64,000 bases of DNA from Salinicola aestuarinus (GCF_003206645.1 NZ_PZJP01000004.1:273952-337951), one strand, 5' to 3'; shown: positions 16,169 to 25,637, numbered from the stretch's first letter. The notes: a model not told the origin generated them from the sequence alone. Numbers and translations: made by a program.

Positions 16169-17730
16169 GTCGTCCCTCCCGCCGTGACGGCTTGTCGAGG
16201 TGTCAAATCATCGGGGAAGTGCTGCATGACGCTCTGAACGGGAAACGGCGTCATGCCACCCATGGCGCACAGCGAGCCGTCGACCATGGTGTCGCAGAGG
16301 TCGGTGAGCAGGGCGAGGTTCTTATCCCGCGACTCGCCGGCCCGCAGGCGGTCGATCACCTCCACCCCACGCACGGCACCAATCCGACACGGCGTACACT
16401 TGCCGCAGGACTCGACGCTGCAGAACTCCATGGCGAAGCGTGCCTGCTCGCCCATATCGACGCTGTCATCGAACATCACCACGCCGCCATGGCCCACCAC
16501 GCCACCGAAGGCGGCAAAGCCTTCGTAGTCGATGGGCTGGTCCCACTGGCTCTCGGGCAGATAGGCGCCCAGCGGACCCCCAACCTGCACGGCCTTGAGC
16601 GGACGCCCGCTGCGGGTGCCACCGCCGAACCCCTCCATCAGCTCGCGCAGGCTGGTGCCGAAGGCGAGCTCCACCAGCCCGCCACGCTTGACGTTGCCGG
16701 CGAGCTGAATCGCCAACGTCCCGCGCGAGCGGCCCAGGCCGTAGTCGGCGTAGGCCTGACCGCCCTGATCCAGAATGAAGGGCACAGCGGCCAGCGAGAG
16801 TACGTTGTTGACCACGGTAGGCCGGCCGAACAGCCCTTCGATGGCCGGCAGCGGCGGCTTGGCGCGTACCAGCCCGCGCTTGCCCTCTAGGCTCTCCAGC
16901 AGCGAGGTCTCTTCGCCGCAGATATAGGCGCCGGCGCCCAGGCGCACTTCCAGATGGAAGGCGCGGCCGCTACCCAGAATGTTGTCGCCGAGATAGCCGG
17001 CGGCCACGGCACGCGCGATCGCCTCGTCGAGCACGGCGTGGGCCAGCGGATACTCGGAGCGCAGGTAGAGGTAGCCCTGATCGGCCCCTGCGGCGAGGCC
17101 GGCAATGGTCATGCCCTCGATCAAAAGAAAAGGATCGCACTCCATCACCAGGCGGTCGGCGAAGGTCCCGGAATCGCCCTCGTCGGCGTTGCAGACGACG
17201 TACTTCTGGCCCGCGGGCTGATCGTGCACGGTCTGCCACTTGATGCCGGTGGGGAAGGCCGCGCCGCCACGACCGCGGAGTCCGGAGGCAGTGACCTCGT
17301 CGACCACCGCCTGCGTCTCCAGCGCCAGCGCTCTCTCCAGGCCCTTGAAGCCGCGCAGTGATGTGTAGTCTTCGATCGAGAGGGGATCGGTGAGACCGAT
17401 GCGCGAGAAGGTCAGGCGCTGCTGGCGCTTGAGGTAGGCGATCTCTTCGGTCAGGCCCAGTGCCAACGGATGATCCTGGCGGCCCTCGAGCAGTCCGGCG
17501 TCCAGCAGGGATTCCACCTGCGTCGGGGTGACCGGGCCATAGGCAACGCGACCCTCGGGGGTGGCGACCTCGATCAGCGGCTCCAGATAGAACAGCCCGC
17601 GCGAGCCGTTGCGCACGATGTCGACCTCCACGTTGCGCGCGCGGGCGCCGCGCTCAAGGCGGGCGACGACCCGGTCGGCACCGAGAGCCAGCGCGGTGGT
17701 ATCCCGGGGGACATAAAGAGTAACGGCCAT
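16162..17730 (-). CDS. fdsB: Formate dehydrogenase beta subunit (FMN/NAD, NuoF-like)
   Basis: Protein of 522 residues combining an N-terminal thioredoxin-like part with a NuoF-like module. It has the FMN/NADH-binding GLRGRGGAAFPTG and ICGEETSLLESLEG segments, an SLBB region, and the 4Fe-4S motif ESCGKCTPCRIG. It passes electrons from fdsA to NAD+. I take ATG 17730, which shares one base with the fdsG stop, rather than the GTG one codon earlier; GGAGGTG precedes it. Confidence 0.96.
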   Translation of the reverse strand: MAVTLYVPRDTTALALGADRVVARLERGARARNVEVDIVRNGSRGLFYLEPLIEVATPEGRVAYGPVTPTQVESLLDAGLLEGRQDHPLALGLTEEIAYLKRQQRLTFSRIGLTDPLSIEDYTSLRGFKGLERALALETQAVVDEVTASGLRGRGGAAFPTGIKWQTVHDQPAGQKYVVCNADEGDSGTFADRLVMECDPFLLIEGMTIAGLAAGADQGYLYLRSEYPLAHAVLDEAIARAVAAGYLGDNILGSGRAFHLEVRLGAGAYICGEETSLLESLEGKRGLVRAKPPLPAIEGLFGRPTVVNNVLSLAAVPFILDQGGQAYADYGLGRSRGTLAIQLAGNVKRGGLVELAFGTSLRELMEGFGGGTRSGRPLKAVQVGGPLGAYLPESQWDQPIDYEGFAAFGGVVGHGGVVMFDDSVDMGEQARFAMEFCSVESCGKCTPCRIGAVRGVEVIDRLRAGESRDKNLALLTDLCDTMVDGSLCAMGGMTPFPVQSVMQHFPDDLTPRQAVTAGGTTC

Positions 17731-18236
17731 CACTTCACCTCCACGACGGTCGCCGACAGCTCGTCGGTCAGGGCATCGAACTGCTCGGGGGTCATGCGCC
17801 CGTGGATCTCATCGTTGACCCGAATGGAGGGGCCGCAGGCACAGTTTCCCAGGCAGTAGACCGGTTCGAGGGTGAATTCTTGATCCGGCGTGGTCTGGTG
17901 GTAATCCAGGCCCAGCGCCTGTTTCGCATGCGCTTCGAGCTGGCGGCTGCCCACCGACTGACACGCCTCGGCGCGGCAGATCTGAATCACGCTGCGCCCC
18001 GCCGGGTGGGTGCGAAAGTGATGGTAGAAGCTGATGATGCCGTGAACTTCGGCGCGGGTGTGGCGCAGCGCCTCGGCCACCCGGGGAACCGCCTCTTCGG
18101 GAATAAAGCCGAAACGCGCTTGAATGGCGTGCAGCAGCGGCAGCATGGCGCCCGGTCTCGTGCGGTGGGCATCGATGACTGCCTGGAGCGCTGCCGGCGT
18201 CCAGGCGTCGGCAACGGGAGAAGCTGAGTGGGACAT
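17730..18236 (-). CDS. fdsG: Formate dehydrogenase gamma subunit (NuoE-like)
   Basis: Protein of 168 residues of the NuoE family. It carries one [2Fe-2S] cluster through CRAEACQS and CLGNCACGPS. It starts the fdsGBAD operon and is divergent from the ModE-like regulator 164 bases away. Confidence 0.95.
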   Translation of the reverse strand: MSHSASPVADAWTPAALQAVIDAHRTRPGAMLPLLHAIQARFGFIPEEAVPRVAEALRHTRAEVHGIISFYHHFRTHPAGRSVIQICRAEACQSVGSRQLEAHAKQALGLDYHQTTPDQEFTLEPVYCLGNCACGPSIRVNDEIHGRMTPEQFDALTDELSATVVEVK

Positions 18237-18400
18237 GGCCGGACCGCCTCATCGAGTCGTGAGTTGTCGCTGTCGAGGCGCCGCGTCGGCGACTCTCAGC
18301 CGATCGTCTTATAGGAATCGTCGTTCTTAACTGCTTTAAGTCAGGGTCGCTACCAGCGCCAAACTAGCACCCCGATGCAGGCCGAAAAATATGAACGACA

Positions 18401-19501
18401 ATGCTTAGCCCAAGGTGGAACATCACCCCGACGTGGCGCTACAGCCGCGATGACGGTGAGCGTCTCGACCCCGTGCTGTTCACGCTGCTGGCGAACCTTC
18501 ACGACAGCGGCAAGCTCACTCAGGCGGCCAGTGGCGCGAAGATCTCCTACCGCCACGCCTGGAACGTGCTCAACCGCGCCGAGGCCTTTTTCGGCAGGTC
18601 ACTGGTGGAGATGCGCCGCGGCCACGGCACGCGTCTGTCACCTTTGGGCGAGACGCTTCTGTGGTCCGAGCAGCGGGTCAAGGCGCGCCTCGGGCCGCAG
18701 CTCGAGAGCATGGCCTCCGAACTCAACCACCTGTTGCAGCAGCAGCTGGCCGGCACCCATCCCGTCCTGCGACTGCATGCCAGCCATGGCTACGCGGTGG
18801 CGCTGCTGCCGGATTGCCCGGGGGAGCTGGACCTTCGCTACTGCAATCCGCTGGAGGCGCTCAATGCGCTGGGCCGCGGCGAGTGCGATCTGGCGAGCTT
18901 CCACCTGCCGGTCTGCCCGCGCCTGGCCGAGCAGGTGATGGCGGCGTACCGCACACAGCTGGCGAGGCAGGATCTGGCCGTGATCCGCTTCGTCACCCGT
19001 CGTCAGGGGCTGATCCTGCGGCCCGAGGACGAGGGTCGGATTCGCGGGCTTGGCGATCTGCTGGCGCCGGACGTGCGCTTCATCAACCGTGACGAACACT
19101 CAGGCACGCGGGTGCTGTTCAATCTGCTGCTGGCGGAGGAGGGCATCGAGGAGGCGGCGATTTCCGGGGCGTTTCACGAGGAGTTCACGCACACCGCGGT
19201 GGCGGCCTATGTGGCGGCGGGGATGGCCGACGCCGGGTTTGGCGTGGAAGCGGCGGCGGCGCAATTCGGATTGGCGTTTCGGCCGCTCTCTACCGAGCAT
19301 TATCTTCTGATCGGCCAGGCGGCGAGTCTCGAGCAGGAGCGTGTCCAGCAACTGGTGTCGCATCTGACGTCGCAGCCCTTGCTCGGGCAGATCGAGGGGC
19401 TTGCCGGCTACGCGGCCGATCGCCCGGGGGAGGTGGGCACGTTCGAGACGTTGCTGGCGGAGGACCGGCGGCGAGAAGCCGAGGCGCCGGAACCGCTGTG
19501 A
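18401..19501 (+). CDS. ModE/LysR-like regulator with periplasmic-binding-like sensor domain
   Basis: Protein of 366 residues. The N-terminal third is a ModE-type winged helix (LTQAASGAKISYRHAWNVLNRAEAFFG, then RRGHGTRLSPLGETLL). The rest (about 105-350) resembles the PBP-like domain of molybdate/molybdopterin-linked regulators, with ISGAFHEEFTHTAVAAYVAAGMADAGFG, rather than the TOBE domains of ModE. Placement opposite fdsGBAD suggests it controls formate dehydrogenase in response to molybdate, molybdopterin or formate; the ligand is inference. Confidence 0.75.
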   Translation: MLSPRWNITPTWRYSRDDGERLDPVLFTLLANLHDSGKLTQAASGAKISYRHAWNVLNRAEAFFGRSLVEMRRGHGTRLSPLGETLLWSEQRVKARLGPQLESMASELNHLLQQQLAGTHPVLRLHASHGYAVALLPDCPGELDLRYCNPLEALNALGRGECDLASFHLPVCPRLAEQVMAAYRTQLARQDLAVIRFVTRRQGLILRPEDEGRIRGLGDLLAPDVRFINRDEHSGTRVLFNLLLAEEGIEEAAISGAFHEEFTHTAVAAYVAAGMADAGFGVEAAAAQFGLAFRPLSTEHYLLIGQAASLEQERVQQLVSHLTSQPLLGQIEGLAGYAADRPGEVGTFETLLAEDRRREAEAPEPL

Positions 19502-19544
19502 ACCGGGAATCCGCGCGCAGGCGGGTTCCCGGAGAGAGGAGAGA

Positions 19545-19572
19545 CTACGGCCGGGAGATGGCCCGGCCGTAG
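19545..19572. terminator. Hairpin between convergent regulator and MFS genes
   Basis: Perfect 11-bp repeat CTACGGCCGGG / CCCGGCCGTAG with a 6-base loop, no clear T run. Probably a bidirectional terminator or stabilising end. Confidence 0.5.
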
Positions 19573-19589
19573 TGCAATGGTGGCGCGAC

Positions 19590-21242
19590 TCAGAACAGCG
19601 CGGCGGCCTTGGCCAGCGCGATGTAGAGTCCGATCAAAAACGGAATACCGACGCCGAGCCAGGCGAGCACGCCGCCGATACCGAAGCGCCCGCGGGCTGC
19701 CGTTTCGGCGTTGGCGGCGACGCCGTCATCCTTCTGCAGCGCGCGTTCGTGGGCCAGTTGCTCATCGCTCATCTGCTGTGACGGTTTGACCGGCTTGACC
19801 AGGGCGTTGCAGATCAGACCCAGAAACAGCAGTCCCGCCATGATGTAGAGCGTGCGATCGTAGACGAGGCTGGCTTCGACCCCGGCACCGAGCTGCGCCT
19901 CGCGCAGGGCTGCGATCAACAGCGGTCCGACCAGGCCGGCCGCGGTCCAGGCAGTGAGCAGGCGGCCGTGGATGGCGCCGACCATCTGGGTGCCGAAGAT
20001 ATCGGCGAGATACGCCGGCACCGTGGCGAAGCCGCCACCGTACATGCTGAGAATGACGCAGATCGAGATCACGAAGAGCCCGGCCATGCCGAGATGGCCC
20101 CACATCGGCAGCAGGCAGTACATCACGATGCCGATCGCGAAAAAGCAGTAATAGGTGTTCTTGCGGCCGATCTTGTCCGAAAGCGACGCCCAGAACAGGC
20201 GACCGAGGCTGTTGAACAGGCTGATCAGCCCGACCAGCCCGGCCGCCGCCGCGACCACCGCCGCCTGCTGCGCCTCGTTCAGCGCCGCCGCGCGGTCCTC
20301 GAGTCCCACCAGCGCGCCGCCGAAGACGTCCTGCAGCATCGGGCTCGCCATCGAGATCACCGCGATCCCCGCCGTTACGTTGAGAAACAGCACACCCCAG
20401 ATCAGCCAGAACTGCCGCGTCTTCCACGCGGTATTCAGGTGCACGTGGCCCTGGGTGATCATGGTGTTGGTCTTGGCCTTCTCCGACGGTGTCCAGCCTG
20501 CCGGTTTCCAGCCGTTGGGCGGCACGCGAAAGCCAAGGGCACCGCAGGCCATGACGATGGCGTAGATCACCCCCAGGGTAATCAGCGTCATCGCCACCCC
20601 GGTGCCGCCGTCGGCGCCGTAGTGGTTCATCAGCACGACCGCGAGGGGGGCGCCGACCATGGCGCCGCCGCCGTAACCCATGATGGCGAAGCCGGTCGCC
20701 ATGCCGCGGCGGTCGGGGAACCACTTGATCAGCGTCGAGACCGGCGTGATGTAACCCAGTCCCTGGCCGATACCGCCAAGCACGCCGCAGCCCAGATAGA
20801 TCAGCCAGAGCTGATGGTTCATGACCCCCAAGCCGCCGACGATCAGACCGCCGCCCCAGCAGAGTGCAGCGATGCAGCCGGCCTTGCGGGGACCTGCATG
20901 CTCAAGCCAGGCGCCCCAGATTGCCGCCGAGACCCCGAGCATGCCGATGAAAATACCGAAGACGTAGGTGACCTGGCTGACGCTCCAGTTGCAACTCGTC
21001 GTGGTCAGCGCCTGGAGCAGCCCCAGGTTCGTGCAGCTGGCGGGGGCGTTGGCGATTTCCTGGCTCATGGGTAGCCAGAACACCGAGAAGCCGTAGGCCA
21101 TGCCGATACACAGATGGATCGCCAGCGCCGCGGTGGGTACCAGCCAGCGATTGAAGTTGGGGCCCGCTATCGTTCTTTCGCGCGAGAAAAATCCCGCCGC
21201 CCGCGTGTCTTCACGCGTTGCGGTTTGCGTCATCCCATTCAT
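19590..21242 (-). CDS. Oxalate/formate antiporter (OFA) family MFS transporter
   Basis: Protein of 550 residues with twelve or more hydrophobic segments. The motif GGIGQGLGYITPVSTLIKWFPDRRGMATG is characteristic of OFA-type MFS carriers (OxlT relatives). A hydrophilic C-terminal region with DEQLAHERALQKDD precedes a final membrane helix. It sits beside the formate dehydrogenase operon, so exchange of formate or another small carboxylate is plausible, but not shown by sequence alone. AAAGGG lies 7 bases before ATG 21242, in an A-rich leader. Confidence 0.85.
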   Translation of the reverse strand: MNGMTQTATREDTRAAGFFSRERTIAGPNFNRWLVPTAALAIHLCIGMAYGFSVFWLPMSQEIANAPASCTNLGLLQALTTTSCNWSVSQVTYVFGIFIGMLGVSAAIWGAWLEHAGPRKAGCIAALCWGGGLIVGGLGVMNHQLWLIYLGCGVLGGIGQGLGYITPVSTLIKWFPDRRGMATGFAIMGYGGGAMVGAPLAVVLMNHYGADGGTGVAMTLITLGVIYAIVMACGALGFRVPPNGWKPAGWTPSEKAKTNTMITQGHVHLNTAWKTRQFWLIWGVLFLNVTAGIAVISMASPMLQDVFGGALVGLEDRAAALNEAQQAAVVAAAAGLVGLISLFNSLGRLFWASLSDKIGRKNTYYCFFAIGIVMYCLLPMWGHLGMAGLFVISICVILSMYGGGFATVPAYLADIFGTQMVGAIHGRLLTAWTAAGLVGPLLIAALREAQLGAGVEASLVYDRTLYIMAGLLFLGLICNALVKPVKPSQQMSDEQLAHERALQKDDGVAANAETAARGRFGIGGVLAWLGVGIPFLIGLYIALAKAAALF

Positions 21243-21455
21243 TGTGAACCCTTTGTTTTGATTGTCGTCTTGCCATATTGCCTGTCACTGCCCTTCCCAT
21301 CGGCGTGGCGCCGGGAGGGGGGCGGTACCCATGGCCTTGCTTTAATAGCCGGGTACCTGGAGGCAGTTACAGGATCGAAGCACGGGTGATAAATAGCAAC
21401 TAGCGGAAATCATTATGATTGTTTATGCATACGTTCGCACTACCGTCTTTGGCAG

Positions 21456-22205
21456 TTACAGTGCGCCGTCGACGACGAGCAGTGGCTGACCGCGTGAGCA
21501 GCGCTCTATGCGCCCCTCGACCCGGTAGATATCGCGCAGCAGTTCGGGGGTCACGACCGCCTGGGTCGGCCCACAGGCCTTGAGTGTGCCGTCGGCCAGC
21601 ACCATCGCCTGATCGGTGAAGCGCAGCGCATGGCCGAGATCATGCAGGGCCACCACGATCAGCATGCCGCGCTCGGTGGCGAGCCGGCGGAGTACGCTGA
21701 GCAGTGCGATCTGGCGGTGCAGGTCGAGGGCGGAGGTGGGTTCGTCGAGCAGCAGCACGTCCGGCGACTGCACCAGTGCCTGGGCGGCGCTCACCAGCTG
21801 GCGCTGGCCGCCGCTGAGATCACCGATGTCGCGCGCGGTCAGCGCCTGGATACCCAGCTCGTCGATAGCCCGGTCCACCGCCTCCAGATCCGCCGCGCTC
21901 ACCTTGAGCCGTCGCCCCTGCATTCGCGCCAGCAGCACGCTTTCGTAGACGGTGAGCACGGCATCGACTCGCGTTTCCTGCGGCATGTAGGCGATGGGGC
22001 GCTCGGCCGTGGCGCCTTCGAGCCGGACCTCGCCCTCACCGTTGACGAGTCCCAGCACGCGGCGAAAGAGCGTCGACTTGCCGGCGGCGTTGGGGCCGAG
22101 CAGCGCGACGATCTGGCCGCCGAAGAAGGTGGGCGTGTGGATGTCGTCGAGCACCGCCCGTTTGGCGTAGCGGGCGCCGACGCCGTCGAAAGCGAGACTC
22201 ACCAT
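21456..22205 (-). CDS. Iron-siderophore ABC transporter ATPase (FecE/FhuC type)
   Basis: Protein of 249 residues. Walker A is GPNAAGKST, signature SGGQRQLVSAAQAL, Walker B VLLLDEPTSALD, and the switch His lies in VALHDLGHALRF. It overlaps the permease gene by 7 bases and powers uptake of an iron-chelate. Last gene of a three-gene operon behind a Fur box. Confidence 0.92.
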   Translation of the reverse strand: MVSLAFDGVGARYAKRAVLDDIHTPTFFGGQIVALLGPNAAGKSTLFRRVLGLVNGEGEVRLEGATAERPIAYMPQETRVDAVLTVYESVLLARMQGRRLKVSAADLEAVDRAIDELGIQALTARDIGDLSGGQRQLVSAAQALVQSPDVLLLDEPTSALDLHRQIALLSVLRRLATERGMLIVVALHDLGHALRFTDQAMVLADGTLKACGPTQAVVTPELLRDIYRVEGRIERCSRGQPLLVVDGAL

Positions 22206-23272
22206 GCCGATTTCCTCTGGTTGAGCACTAGGAACAGAAAAAACGGAATACCGACCAGAGAGGTGATGATGCCGATGGGAATCACCGTGCCGGGGATCAA
22301 CATCTTCGACAGGATCGAGCCTACCGAGAGGATCAACGCCCCGCAGAGTGCCGAGCCCGGCAGGAAGAAGCGCTGGTCCTCGCCAAGCAGCATGCGCGCG
22401 ATGTGCGGGCCGACCAGACCGATGAAGCCGATGGTGCCGACGAACGCGACCGAGATCGACGCCAGCAGCGACACGATGATCAACACTTCCAGGCGCAGCC
22501 GGCGCGGATTCACGCCCATGCTCTCCGCCTTGGCATCGCCCAGGCGCATCGCGGTGAGCGCCCAGCCGTGACGCGCCAGCAGCGGGATCGACACCGCCAG
22601 TACCGTCAGCGTGATCCAGAGCTTCGGCCAGGTCGCCTTAGTGAGACTGCCCATGGTCCAGAACACGACCGCCGAGAGCGCCTGCTGGCTGGCGAAGAAC
22701 TGGATCAGCGCCATCAGCGAATTGAAGATGAACACCATGGCGATGCCGAGCAGCACGATCGTCTCGATCGTTACGCCACGCTTGAGGCTGAGCAGATGGA
22801 TCGCGAAGGCGGTCAGCATCGCCACCAGAAAGGCGTTGATCGGCACCATGTAGGCGACGCTGCCCGGGACGATCGCCACACCGAAGGCGAGCGCCAACGC
22901 CGCGCCAAAGCCTGCGCCGGCGGAGATGCCAAGGGTAAAGGGGCTGGCCAGCGGATTGCTGAGAATGGTCTGCATCTGGGCCCCGGCGATGGAGAGGCTG
23001 GCGCCGACCACGACCGCCATCAGCGCCACCGGCATGCGGATGTCCCACACGATCACGCGTAGCTGATCGCTCACCGAGCCTGGCGAGACGAGGGCCGCGA
23101 CCACTTCGTCGAGCCCGAAGCGGGCCGGCCCGAGGGCCAGATCGACACAGACGCTCAGGCAGAGCGTGACGAAGAGCGCGGCAAGGATCAGCTGGCGACG
23201 CGCCACCAGCGAGCGATAGAAGACACGTCCCTGGGCAGGCATCTCTAGCGCCGTCTTACTCATCGTTGCCAT
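22199..23272 (-). CDS. Iron-siderophore ABC transporter permease (FecCD family)
   Basis: Protein of 357 residues, with about nine to ten membrane segments. Family marks are DIRMPVALMAVVVGASLSIAGAQMQ, NPLASPFTLGISAGAGFG and the coupling region FVGTIGFIGLVGPHIARMLLG. It is a single permease, presumably a homodimer. It overlaps the binding-protein gene by 17 bases, so ATG at 23272 or the ATG three codons later may be used. Confidence 0.93.
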   Translation of the reverse strand: MATMSKTALEMPAQGRVFYRSLVARRQLILAALFVTLCLSVCVDLALGPARFGLDEVVAALVSPGSVSDQLRVIVWDIRMPVALMAVVVGASLSIAGAQMQTILSNPLASPFTLGISAGAGFGAALALAFGVAIVPGSVAYMVPINAFLVAMLTAFAIHLLSLKRGVTIETIVLLGIAMVFIFNSLMALIQFFASQQALSAVVFWTMGSLTKATWPKLWITLTVLAVSIPLLARHGWALTAMRLGDAKAESMGVNPRRLRLEVLIIVSLLASISVAFVGTIGFIGLVGPHIARMLLGEDQRFFLPGSALCGALILSVGSILSKMLIPGTVIPIGIITSLVGIPFFLFLVLNQRKSAW

Positions 23273-24473
23273 CCAGCGAGACCCAGTAGCCCGGCTGGTA
23301 GTCGACCGGCAGGAAGCGCTCGTGGAGCTCGCGAAGCGTCGCTTCCGGGTCGAGATCGCCGAAGAGTTCGGGGTGGAACCACTTGGCGAGGCGCTGCACG
23401 GCGACGAAGTAGTAGGGGCTGTTGTAGAACTGGTGCCAGATGGCGTGGACCTGATCGTTGGCGACGGCGTCGATACCGGTCATGGCAACACGCTGTGTGA
23501 GCGCCTCGAGCTTGCGTTGCGCCTCGTTCATGTCTTCGCCGGGCCCGACGCCGACCCAGGCGCCGCCGGGCACGTAGGCTTCCCAGTCACCGCCGGTGAC
23601 CACGACCTGCTGGGGGTTGGCGGCGATGATCTGCTCCGGATTGAGGTTGCCGAAGGTGCCGGGGATGATGCCGTCGGCGATGTTGTCACCGCCGGCAAGC
23701 GTGACGTACTCGCCGAAATTGTGCGGGCCGAAACTCATGCAGCAGTCATCGGTGTAGCCGCCGGCGCGGTCGACGAACACCCGCGGGCGCTCGGGCTTGG
23801 CGCGTTCGAGCACGCTAGAGACGCGCGCCATCTGCGCGTTCGAGAAGTCGATGAACGCCTCGGCGCGATCCTGCTCGTCGAGCAGCTCGCCCATCAGGCG
23901 GATCGACCGGGGCGTGTCGGCGATGGGGTCGACACGAAAGTCGACGTAGACGATGGGAATGCCGAGTGCGGCCAGTTTCTGCTCGTAGCCCGCATCCTCG
24001 GTCGCGGACTGTGACTCGACGTTCATGAAGATCACGTCAGGATCCAGTGCCGCCGCCTGCTCGACATCGAAGGTGCCATCCTTGAAGCCGCCGAAAGTGG
24101 GAATCTGCTTGAGCTCGGGAAACTTCTCGGCGTAGGCGGCGTAGCTCTCCGGGTCGGCCTGGGAGAGATCCTCGCGCCAGCCGACGACACCCTTGAACGG
24201 CGTCTGTGGCTGCAGCACACCCAGCAGATAGATCTGGCGGCCTTCGCCGAGAATCATGCGCTTGACCGGCGTCTCGACGCTGACCTGGCGACCGGTGATA
24301 TCGGTCACGACAACGTCGTCCGCGATGGCGGGGCGTGTGGCGGCGGTCAGCGCGAGCATCGGCAGCAGTATCAGGCCGAGAAACCGGCGCGAACTCGGTC
24401 TGGCAGGGCAGTGGCGGGCGTCACCGCGGGCCATCTCGAGCAAAGAGGAGGTCATCTGAATGAGGTCGCGCAT
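23256..24473 (-). CDS. Iron-siderophore ABC transporter substrate-binding protein
   Basis: Protein of 405 residues of the periplasmic FecB/BtuF type. A signal sequence (FLGLILLPMLALTAATRPAIA) follows an unusually long polar N-region, so translation may begin at the later ATG 24455. The body begins VVVTDITGRQVSVETPVKRMI, the usual start of this fold. The ligand is unknown; it is larger than most FhuD/FecB proteins. It is the first gene of the operon, about 85 bases after a Fur box. Confidence 0.9.
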   Translation of the reverse strand: MRDLIQMTSSLLEMARGDARHCPARPSSRRFLGLILLPMLALTAATRPAIADDVVVTDITGRQVSVETPVKRMILGEGRQIYLLGVLQPQTPFKGVVGWREDLSQADPESYAAYAEKFPELKQIPTFGGFKDGTFDVEQAAALDPDVIFMNVESQSATEDAGYEQKLAALGIPIVYVDFRVDPIADTPRSIRLMGELLDEQDRAEAFIDFSNAQMARVSSVLERAKPERPRVFVDRAGGYTDDCCMSFGPHNFGEYVTLAGGDNIADGIIPGTFGNLNPEQIIAANPQQVVVTGGDWEAYVPGGAWVGVGPGEDMNEAQRKLEALTQRVAMTGIDAVANDQVHAIWHQFYNSPYYFVAVQRLAKWFHPELFGDLDPEATLRELHERFLPVDYQPGYWVSLDGNDE

Positions 24474-24558
24474 AGAGGAACCGATCGTCTAGGGTCGATT
24501 GTCTAGGCCGGGCCGACGAGGCAACGCTCGCTGGGCGACGGCCCGCTGGGTGTCAGAG

Positions 24559-24577
24559 AATAACAATTCTCATTTGC
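24559..24577 (-). promoter_or_regulatory. Fur box of the iron ABC operon
   Basis: On the minus strand GCAAATGAGAATTGTTATT matches the 19-bp Fur consensus in 13 positions by my alignment, with the core AATGAGAAT well conserved. It lies about 85 bases before the substrate-binding gene. Confidence 0.7.
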
Positions 24578-24656
24578 AGAGCGGCGGAGTATGCGCTGTT
24601 TTAACCAGCGGGTCGAGCCGACGCGGCGAGCGGGCGACACGTCGTGAGAGAGAAGG

Positions 24657-25637
24657 TCAGTGCGGCTTGTCAGTGACCGCAAAGCAGCTGATCAGGGTGC
24701 GCTGCAGCACGCTGAAGTTGTCATCGCTGACCATGAGATAGCGGCCGTCGCCGATCAGGGTAAGGCCTTCGAAGTTGTCCACCGACCACCCATCGCCGTT
24801 GGAGAGCCTCGCAAGATCGGTGACAGTGACGCTGCCGTTCTTCGCCAGTGTCGCCCGACGCAGATTGATCACCAGCGAGGCCGGCGGTGTGTAGGCCCGC
24901 TCTAGCACCAGCAGGTCGTCGTCGAGGCGCTCCAGCGCGGTCAGCGCCGAATGGCTGTCACTCGCCAGTGGGTAGCGCCACTCCCGCTTGCCGTCGAGCG
25001 TGAAAAGCCGGGTGAGCGTTTCCGGCCAACCTTCGGGGGCGGACTCGATGCCGCCGATCAGCCCATATCCCGGCAGTCTGGCCAGGCCTTCGAGGCCGGC
25101 GTTGGGCTGGGTGTCGGCCAGTTTGGGTGAGCGATGGGCCAGCTCGCTGGCGAGCCCGGAGGGGAAGAATCGCTGCCAGCGGGCGTCGCGCTCGAAGCCG
25201 ATGACCAGCTGCGTGTTGCCGCGAATGCCATCGTCGGCGTGATCGAGAACCAGCGATTCGGCTTCGCTGCGAGCGCTCTCCAGGATGTTGCCGTCGACGT
25301 CGCGCAGCGGATAGGTGTCGAGCGGCTGATAGTCGCGCAGCTCCCCGCTGCCGGTGAAGTCGAGCCGGGCGCGGTGCAGCCAGCCGCGATCCGAGATCAG
25401 AAAGAGCATCGATTCGTCTTCATCCCACCCGAGATCCGACAGTCCGCCCACCGGCGTGCCGTCCTGCCATTGGCTCGGCAGTGTCAGCGTGCCGCACCAG
25501 CTCACGCCCGGCGTGCTCGCCTCGAGCTCGGGGGAGGCAAGGGATGTCGGCTGCGGTACGGCGCTGCAGCCGATGATCAGGGTGCCCGCCAGCATGGCGC
25601 CGGCGAGGACCATCGAAGGGGTCGAGCGATCAGGCAT
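24657..25637 (-). CDS. Phytase-like (esterase-like activity of phytase) lipoprotein
   Basis: Protein of 326 residues with a lipoprotein signal ending LIIGC (Cys 24). The body resembles the phytase-like beta-propeller domain: GGLSDLGWDEDESMLFLISDRGWLHRARL, EGLARLPGYGLIGGIE, and NFEGLTLIGDGRYLMVSDDN. Substrate is unknown; many members are only named for this domain. It stands alone between the iron operon and dapB. Confidence 0.75.
   Translation of the reverse strand: MPDRSTPSMVLAGAMLAGTLIIGCSAVPQPTSLASPELEASTPGVSWCGTLTLPSQWQDGTPVGGLSDLGWDEDESMLFLISDRGWLHRARLDFTGSGELRDYQPLDTYPLRDVDGNILESARSEAESLVLDHADDGIRGNTQLVIGFERDARWQRFFPSGLASELAHRSPKLADTQPNAGLEGLARLPGYGLIGGIESAPEGWPETLTRLFTLDGKREWRYPLASDSHSALTALERLDDDLLVLERAYTPPASLVINLRRATLAKNGSVTVTDLARLSNGDGWSVDNFEGLTLIGDGRYLMVSDDNFSVLQRTLISCFAVTDKPH

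Noticed and set aside
18237..18400. Palindromic operator between fdsG and the regulator
   Set aside because: ATCGTC repeats occur but no convincing symmetric site was found by eye.
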